Of a DNA stretch of 35,962 bases, positions 30,632 through 35,962 are shown piece after piece; within the stretch, counting starts at the first letter, position 1, and each line of letters begins with the position of its first letter. The stretch spans positions 1 through 35,962 of the forward strand of contig NIUZ01000039.1 of NCBI GenBank assembly GCA_002254285.1. The letters run 5' to 3'. The notes beneath the pieces are model-generated. The model made no database searches. It was not told where the DNA came from and saw nothing but the letters and a program-made list of their open reading frames with translations. A program made the translations under genes and the position numbers. The DNA is from Bacteroidetes bacterium 4572_112 (GTDB lineage Bacteria; Bacteroidota; Bacteroidia; Bacteroidales; UBA1556).

Positions 30632-31331
30632 AAATTTTTTAATAGCATTAGTTTTGGCTAGCTTTGGATTCATATTTCTGAATCTATATAATAGCTATGA
30701 GCCAAAAACTGAGCTTACAGGTATTGCAGCCCATTATGCAGAAAATGGTGCTAGTGAAGTTGGTGCAGCCAACCTTGTTACTGCTGTGGTGGTTTCTTAT
30801 CGTTCTTTTGATACTTTAGGAGAAATTACCATACTATTCCTTACCGCTGCTATCATCTCTTTCTTCTTGAAATTGAGCAACGAGGACGAAAATAAAGTTA
30901 TTATCCACAAAGGAACTTCAGAAATTCTTAAAACAGCTTCTCAACTCCTTATACCCCTCATATTCTTATTTGGAGTGTATGTGTTCATCAACGGACACCT
31001 TACTCCCGGTGGAGGTTTTCAGGGAGGTGCGATTATAGCATCAGGAGTAGTATTAGCTATTATGGCTAATCCTAATATGACCATCAACCATACTGTAATA
31101 GTGTGGGTAGAAAGTCTGTCGGGTGTTACAGTGGTAATAATTGGTGTACTAGGAATTATCCTTGGTGGTGGTTTCCTTGATAGTACGCTAGATGGATATG
31201 GCCTTGGTGAATTTGGAACTGTTTTTAGCGCAGGTACTATCCCTGTTATCTATAGCCTTGTAGGCTTAAAGGTAGGAGCAGAGATTTCAAATATCTTGAA
31301 TAAATATCAAAAATCACAAAAAGAATCATAG
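30624..31331 (+). CDS. MnhB/MbhE-F-like subunit
   Basis: VVSYRSFDTLGEITILFLTAAI (MbhE-like) then FINGHLTPGGGFQGGAIIASGVVLAI (MnhB). Confidence 0.88.
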   Translation: MLRNFLIALVLASFGFIFLNLYNSYEPKTELTGIAAHYAENGASEVGAANLVTAVVVSYRSFDTLGEITILFLTAAIISFFLKLSNEDENKVIIHKGTSEILKTASQLLIPLIFLFGVYVFINGHLTPGGGFQGGAIIASGVVLAIMANPNMTINHTVIVWVESLSGVTVVIIGVLGIILGGGFLDSTLDGYGLGEFGTVFSAGTIPVIYSLVGLKVGAEISNILNKYQKSQKES

Positions 31332-31333
31332 AT

Positions 31334-31714
31334 ATGGAAACTTTGGAATTAGGAAAAATAGGATTACTTATCGGTTTCTTGCTAGTGATAGTTGGTTTCT
31401 GGGGTATCCTTCAACAGAAAAACATTATTAAGATTATTGTGAGCTTCACAATTCTTAATACAGGTATAAACTTAGTAATGGTTGCTTTGGGCTATATTAA
31501 AGGTCGCACAGCTCCTATTATTGATGACTCAGTGGAGCAATTAGCTAATCACAATGTGATAAATGCTATTGTCGATCCTGTGCCACAAGCTCTTGTACTT
31601 ACGGCTATTGTTATTGGTTTTGGTGTTACATCATTACTATTAGCATACGCAATGAAGCTTTTTAGAGCTAAGAAAACATTAGAAATTAATCAGTTTAACG
31701 ATTTGAAATGGTAG
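31334..31714 (+). CDS. MnhC/NuoK-like subunit
   Basis: NLVMVALGYIKGRTAPI...IVDPVPQALVLTAIVIGFGVTSLLLAYAMKL. Confidence 0.92.
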   Translation: METLELGKIGLLIGFLLVIVGFWGILQQKNIIKIIVSFTILNTGINLVMVALGYIKGRTAPIIDDSVEQLANHNVINAIVDPVPQALVLTAIVIGFGVTSLLLAYAMKLFRAKKTLEINQFNDLKW

Positions 31715-34700
31715 ATCCAATTTTTATAGTAGTTGCTGCTCTAGGAGTAGGCTTCTTAATCGGTATCTTAGGGAAATTGGGAAAAACTTTTACCGGTTTG
31801 TTATCCCTTCTTACAATTGCTTTTATGACTTACGTTTCCGCAGGTTGGCTTTTAGCCTTCTATTCAGGAAGCCAAGTGGCAGAAGTAATCACCACCGCAG
31901 GTTTTCAAGCACCATTCTCCATTAGTTTACTAATGGGATATAATGAGGCTTTCCTTACAACAATAGTCAATTTTATGGGCTTACTTGGTGGAATTTATTT
32001 ATTCTTCAACTTTGGTCGTAAAGGTCGAAACGCTTACGTTGTTTATATCGTTTTCCTTATGGGATTAAACGTTGTGATAATGAGTCGTGACCTTTTTAAC
32101 CTTTTTGTATTCCTCGAAATTACTTCGATTGCTACAGCAGGACTTATCCTTATTGAGGATGGTAACCGTACCGTAGGTGCTGGTTTTAAATATATGCTAG
32201 CTACTTCGGTAATATCAAGTATTTTCCTTTTGGGAATTATATTTATATACTTCTTTACAGGCACTCTTAGTCTTGAGGATTTATATAATAATGCAAACCT
32301 TCAGAATGCGGGTGGCGCAATAGCAATTTTCCTTGTGATGGTTGCTGCCATACTAGAAATGAAACCTTTTCCTGCCAATGGTTGGGGACTGGATGTTTAT
32401 GAAGGCTCGCATCAAGGTTTCTCAGCGTTAATTTCTACTGCTACAGCTACAGCATCTTTTTATATGCTATATAAGATATTGCTTATTGCAGGTGCTGCTT
32501 GGAATTACCCTATCGCACTTATCGGTGCATTCACCTTTATCGGTGCCAACCTTTTTGCAGTAAAACAAAAGTATGCTCGTCGTATGTTATCTTATTCTTC
32601 AATTGGTCAGCTAGGTCTTTTGATGATGATAATGGGACTTAGAGAGTATTTAGGCGATAACCTTAACTTTATTGTTGTTACAGTTCTTCTTACCAATGTT
32701 CTTGCTAAATCAGGTTTCTTCTGGTTAATTGGAATGGTAAAAGCTCTTAAACTTAAAGAATGGGCAATTATTCGTCGCAAGCCGTTTATGCTTTTCCTAA
32801 TGGGAGTATTTATTTTTGCTCTTATCGGATTTCCTCCATTCCCTTCTTTCTTTGGAAAATGGGAGTTTATCATGAGCCTAGCTAAAGTTGGTGGTTTCAG
32901 CTGGATTGCTGTTATCCTTATAGGTTCATTCTTTGAGGCAATATATTTATTCCGCTGGTACGGGATGGCTGTTAAAGGTGAAGATATTTATGATAACCTA
33001 GAATTTAAAACTAAGTTAAATAAACTTATTCCAGTTGGAATAGTAACTGCACTATTATTTATTATCGGATATTTTTCAGCACAATATACAGAAGCTGGAG
33101 CAATGATTAACTTCATTCCTTTCATATTTGTATTGGTATTATTTGCTGTTGACAAACTTCCTTTAATGGTTAAAAACATAGCTTCAATAGCTGCTTTGGC
33201 TCTTCATTTTTATATGATTTATCCAAACTTAGCTGGCGACAATCTTCGCTTGATATTTGAAGTAATATTTATGGTTGGTGGTATTCTTACCCTAATCGCA
33301 GGTTTCTCTTATAAAGGTGTTCGTCGTGGTTTTTATCCAGTAGCAATTCTTATGTATGCTGGTTTAACTGCTATTATCGAAGCTCATACAACTCTAGGGT
33401 TCTTCTACGGTTGGGAGTTAATGACTGCAGGTTCTTACTTCCTTATTATAAGAGGTAAAAAATCTATGCCACATGCTCTTAGTTATATGTTATTTAGTAT
33501 TGCTGGTGCTTATGCTATCCTTGCAGGATTTAGTATTGCAGGTATTGGATATACTGATTTCAATTTAGATATTCTTAATAATATTCAATATTTCCCAAAT
33601 TGGGCTTATGGTTTATTGCTGGTTGGTTTCTTAACCAAAACAGCTTCTATCGGTCTTCATATTTGGTTACCTGGTGCTCACGGTGAAGCCGAGAGTGATG
33701 TATCGCCAATGGTATCAGCTATATTACTTAAAGCTGGTGTATTTGGAGTAGTACTTACTCTTATCGGAATGACTAAGTCAGATTTTGATCTGAGCACTCT
33801 AGCATATATACTTGGTTGGATTGGTGCTCTTACTGCTTTGGTTGGAAATATCGGAGCTGTATTCCAAGAAGATGCTAAGCGTTTGCTAGCTTATTCTTCA
33901 ATTGGTCAGCTAGGTTATATCATTTTTGCTTTCGCAATTATGACTCACTTGGGTTGGTTAACAGGTTTTACTTATACAATCAATCACTTTATGTATAAAG
34001 CAGTACTCTTCCTTACAATAGGAGCAGTGGTATTGCGTACAGGTACTCATAATATGTACGAAATGGGTGGTTTGATTAAGAAAATGCCTTTCGCTTTTGT
34101 AGCTGTATTAATTGGAATTATCGCTCTATCGGGTGTGCCGCCTTTGTCAGGTTTCACAGGTAAATGGTTATTCTATAATGCTGTAATCGAAAAAGGTTGG
34201 TACTTCCAAGGAACAATAGTTTTCTTCTCTGGTGGATTGGCTTTCTTATATCTTTTCCGCTTGATTCATACTATATTCTTGGGTCAGTTGAAAGATAATC
34301 ACCGCGAGTTGAAAGAGATTTCTATTTGGTTCTTAATACCAATATATACTCTTATTGCAGGTTTGATGGTGTTTTCTGCCAAGCCACAATGGGTATTACA
34401 ACCTCTAGGCGAAATTATTGCCAACTACTTCCCTAATGGAGGTTTACGTTGGGACGGTGCTTTTGCATACACTCAGCTAGGACATTGGACTGGTACAGGA
34501 GTTATGATCACAATTGCAACAGTATTTGTAAGTATTCTTATTATACTTAAAATGCTTACTCGCAAAGCACACAAACTTGAACAATTTGATGTGGTATTCT
34601 CAGGCGAGCGTCCTGAAAGACCAGAAACTACACATATAGCATACAATATGTACGCAGGATTCTATAAAGCTGTTTGGCCATTAACTCTTCCTTATTTCGA

Positions 34701-34848
34701 GAAATTTTGGGAGTGGGCAACAAATATAGTTCATGAGACTGCAGGATTCGGACGTCGTGTTTATAGCGGTAACGGACAAGCTTATATGTTACATATTGTT
34801 CTATTTATTATTGTTTTATTCTTTATAACAATTGGAGGAAGTTTATAA
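31708..34848 (+). CDS. Fused tandem antiporter-like (MrpD/NuoL-N-like) subunit, two modules (H-H' fusion)
   Basis: Module 1: FVFLEITSIA, EMKPFPANGWGLDVYEGSHQGFSAL, RRMLSYSSIGQLG, NVLAKSGFF. Module 2: YGWELMTAG, KTASIGLHIWLPGAHGEAESDVSPMVSAILLKAG, AKRLLAYSSIGQLGY, NHFMYKAVLF. Confidence 0.92.
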   Translation: MVDPIFIVVAALGVGFLIGILGKLGKTFTGLLSLLTIAFMTYVSAGWLLAFYSGSQVAEVITTAGFQAPFSISLLMGYNEAFLTTIVNFMGLLGGIYLFFNFGRKGRNAYVVYIVFLMGLNVVIMSRDLFNLFVFLEITSIATAGLILIEDGNRTVGAGFKYMLATSVISSIFLLGIIFIYFFTGTLSLEDLYNNANLQNAGGAIAIFLVMVAAILEMKPFPANGWGLDVYEGSHQGFSALISTATATASFYMLYKILLIAGAAWNYPIALIGAFTFIGANLFAVKQKYARRMLSYSSIGQLGLLMMIMGLREYLGDNLNFIVVTVLLTNVLAKSGFFWLIGMVKALKLKEWAIIRRKPFMLFLMGVFIFALIGFPPFPSFFGKWEFIMSLAKVGGFSWIAVILIGSFFEAIYLFRWYGMAVKGEDIYDNLEFKTKLNKLIPVGIVTALLFIIGYFSAQYTEAGAMINFIPFIFVLVLFAVDKLPLMVKNIASIAALALHFYMIYPNLAGDNLRLIFEVIFMVGGILTLIAGFSYKGVRRGFYPVAILMYAGLTAIIEAHTTLGFFYGWELMTAGSYFLIIRGKKSMPHALSYMLFSIAGAYAILAGFSIAGIGYTDFNLDILNNIQYFPNWAYGLLLVGFLTKTASIGLHIWLPGAHGEAESDVSPMVSAILLKAGVFGVVLTLIGMTKSDFDLSTLAYILGWIGALTALVGNIGAVFQEDAKRLLAYSSIGQLGYIIFAFAIMTHLGWLTGFTYTINHFMYKAVLFLTIGAVVLRTGTHNMYEMGGLIKKMPFAFVAVLIGIIALSGVPPLSGFTGKWLFYNAVIEKGWYFQGTIVFFSGGLAFLYLFRLIHTIFLGQLKDNHRELKEISIWFLIPIYTLIAGLMVFSAKPQWVLQPLGEIIANYFPNGGLRWDGAFAYTQLGHWTGTGVMITIATVFVSILIILKMLTRKAHKLEQFDVVFSGERPERPETTHIAYNMYAGFYKAVWPLTLPYFEKFWEWATNIVHETAGFGRRVYSGNGQAYMLHIVLFIIVLFFITIGGSL

Positions 34849-34850
34849 TT

Positions 34851-35765
34851 ATGACAAATTTTTCAAATATTGGATATACATTACTTGGTTTATTTTTAGT
34901 ACTAAACTGGGGAATGTTGATGAGCGCAACTTTTAGAAAGATTGTTGCTCGCGTGGCTGGACGTCACGGAATACCAATTTATCAACCATGGATTGATCTT
35001 GTAAAGAATGCTGGTACTCGTACCACTCTTTCGCATGGTGTAATGTTCTACTTAGGGCCTGTTTTTCGCCTTACTGGAGCTGTTGGTATGTTTTTATTTA
35101 TGCCTGCTCTTGTAGGAGTTGGTAATGATCATTGGTTAAACTTTTCATTCCAAGGCGATATAGTTCTTGTTCTTTACTTCCAACTGTTTGGAATGTTGGG
35201 AATGGCTCTTGGTGCTGGTGAAGGTGGACAACCTCACTCTGCTATCGGTATTGGTCGTGGTTTGGCGCAACATGCTGCTATTGAGCTTCCTTTAACTTTA
35301 GGAATACTCTCTTTGGCTATTCAATATCAAACTCTATCATTGGTTGATATTGCAAATGCTCAACAAGGTGGATTTTTGAATTGGTCGTTATTTACTAACC
35401 CAATAGCTTCAGCAGCAATATTACTTGCAGCTCTTGGTGCTATGGGTCACTCACCATTTAACTTGGTGAAAGCTCCTAACGAAATTCCTATTGGCCCTCC
35501 AACAGAATATCATGGTAGTTACCTAGGTATACTAATGTCTAGTGGTGCTATTATCCACGTTATGGAAGCAGCATTATTTATGAACCTTGTGTTCGGTGGT
35601 GCTACTAACTGGATTGAGTTTATTATAAAAACATTCCTAATTTATTTCTACTCTGTATTTGTGGGCGTTGTATTCCCCCGTTTCAGAATAGAGCAGTCAG
35701 TGGTTTGGTTCTTCAAACTGCCACTAGTTTTAGGAATAATCGCTATTTTAATCTATAGTTTTTAA
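34851..35765 (+). CDS. NuoH/MbhM-like membrane subunit
   Basis: GIPIYQPWIDLVKNAGTRTTLSHG; SPFNLVKAPNEIPIGPPTEYHGSYLGIL; FPRFRIEQSVVWFFK. Confidence 0.9.
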   Translation: MTNFSNIGYTLLGLFLVLNWGMLMSATFRKIVARVAGRHGIPIYQPWIDLVKNAGTRTTLSHGVMFYLGPVFRLTGAVGMFLFMPALVGVGNDHWLNFSFQGDIVLVLYFQLFGMLGMALGAGEGGQPHSAIGIGRGLAQHAAIELPLTLGILSLAIQYQTLSLVDIANAQQGGFLNWSLFTNPIASAAILLAALGAMGHSPFNLVKAPNEIPIGPPTEYHGSYLGILMSSGAIIHVMEAALFMNLVFGGATNWIEFIIKTFLIYFYSVFVGVVFPRFRIEQSVVWFFKLPLVLGIIAILIYSF

Positions 35766-35776
35766 TTTAGAGTATT

Positions 35777-35962
35777 ATGTCAGAAATAGATATGAATGAT
35801 AAGATGAACGAATTGCTTAAAAAGGCAGAGGTTAATTCTTCTACCAAAGAGGCAAAATCATTTGTTCGTCCTGAAGATGAAGAGAGAGAAGTAATTGCTC
35901 CCGATGGATCTATAATTAAAGTAAATCCTATTTACGATTACTTTAGTGGAGAAAAGCCAACT
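35777..35962 (+). CDS. Partial CDS, next gene of the operon (product not identifiable)
   Basis: ATG 11 bp after the NuoH-like gene; open to window end: MSEIDMNDKMNELLKKAEVNSSTKEAKSFVRPEDEEREVIAPDGSIIKVNPIYDYFSGEKPT. Confidence 0.7.
   Translation, partial: MSEIDMNDKMNELLKKAEVNSSTKEAKSFVRPEDEEREVIAPDGSIIKVNPIYDYFSGEKPT

Noticed and set aside
29255-35765. Ordinary Mrp (Mnh) Na+/H+ antiporter operon
   Set aside because: Contains a DUF4040/MbhD-like gene, a duplicated and fused H subunit, and a NuoH-like subunit, which Mrp operons lack.

Overview
AT-rich Bacteroidetes chromosomal window (T9SS sorting domains, Bacteroidetes-type -7 TAnnTTTG promoters). Left to right: PAP2 phosphatase; a broken beta-helix T9SS gene and an intact seven-repeat T9SS beta-propeller gene, bracketed by two copies of an 83-bp double-hairpin repeat; ZIP metal transporter; 2-oxoacid:ferredoxin oxidoreductase korAB with a divergent 2[4Fe-4S] ferredoxin missed by the ORF track; an internally deleted PPOX/FMN-binding-type gene; recR; Crp/Fnr regulator; floA-nfeD; TrkA-type K+ channel; DUF2851 / small membrane protein / ECF sigma cluster flanked by compound heptamer+decamer repeats; TlpA-like thioredoxin; enolase; PatB/MalY aminotransferase; NAD(P)H oxidoreductase flanked by related palindromes; nqrABCDEF; and a divergent complex-I-like operon with Mbx/Mbs-like gene order, in which two antiporter-like modules are fused into one 1046-aa protein. 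The operon runs off the right edge. The strongest oddities are: (1) the nqrC/nqrD junction looks like a deletion that removes the C-terminus of NqrC and the N-terminus/TM1 of NqrD, including the expected FeS-ligand Cys; (2) the Mbx/Mbs-like operon with a fused H-H' subunit divergent from nqr, with a Rex-like palindrome next to nqrA; (3) two further decayed genes; (4) several unusual repeat families. All calls come from reading the sequence; no database search was run.
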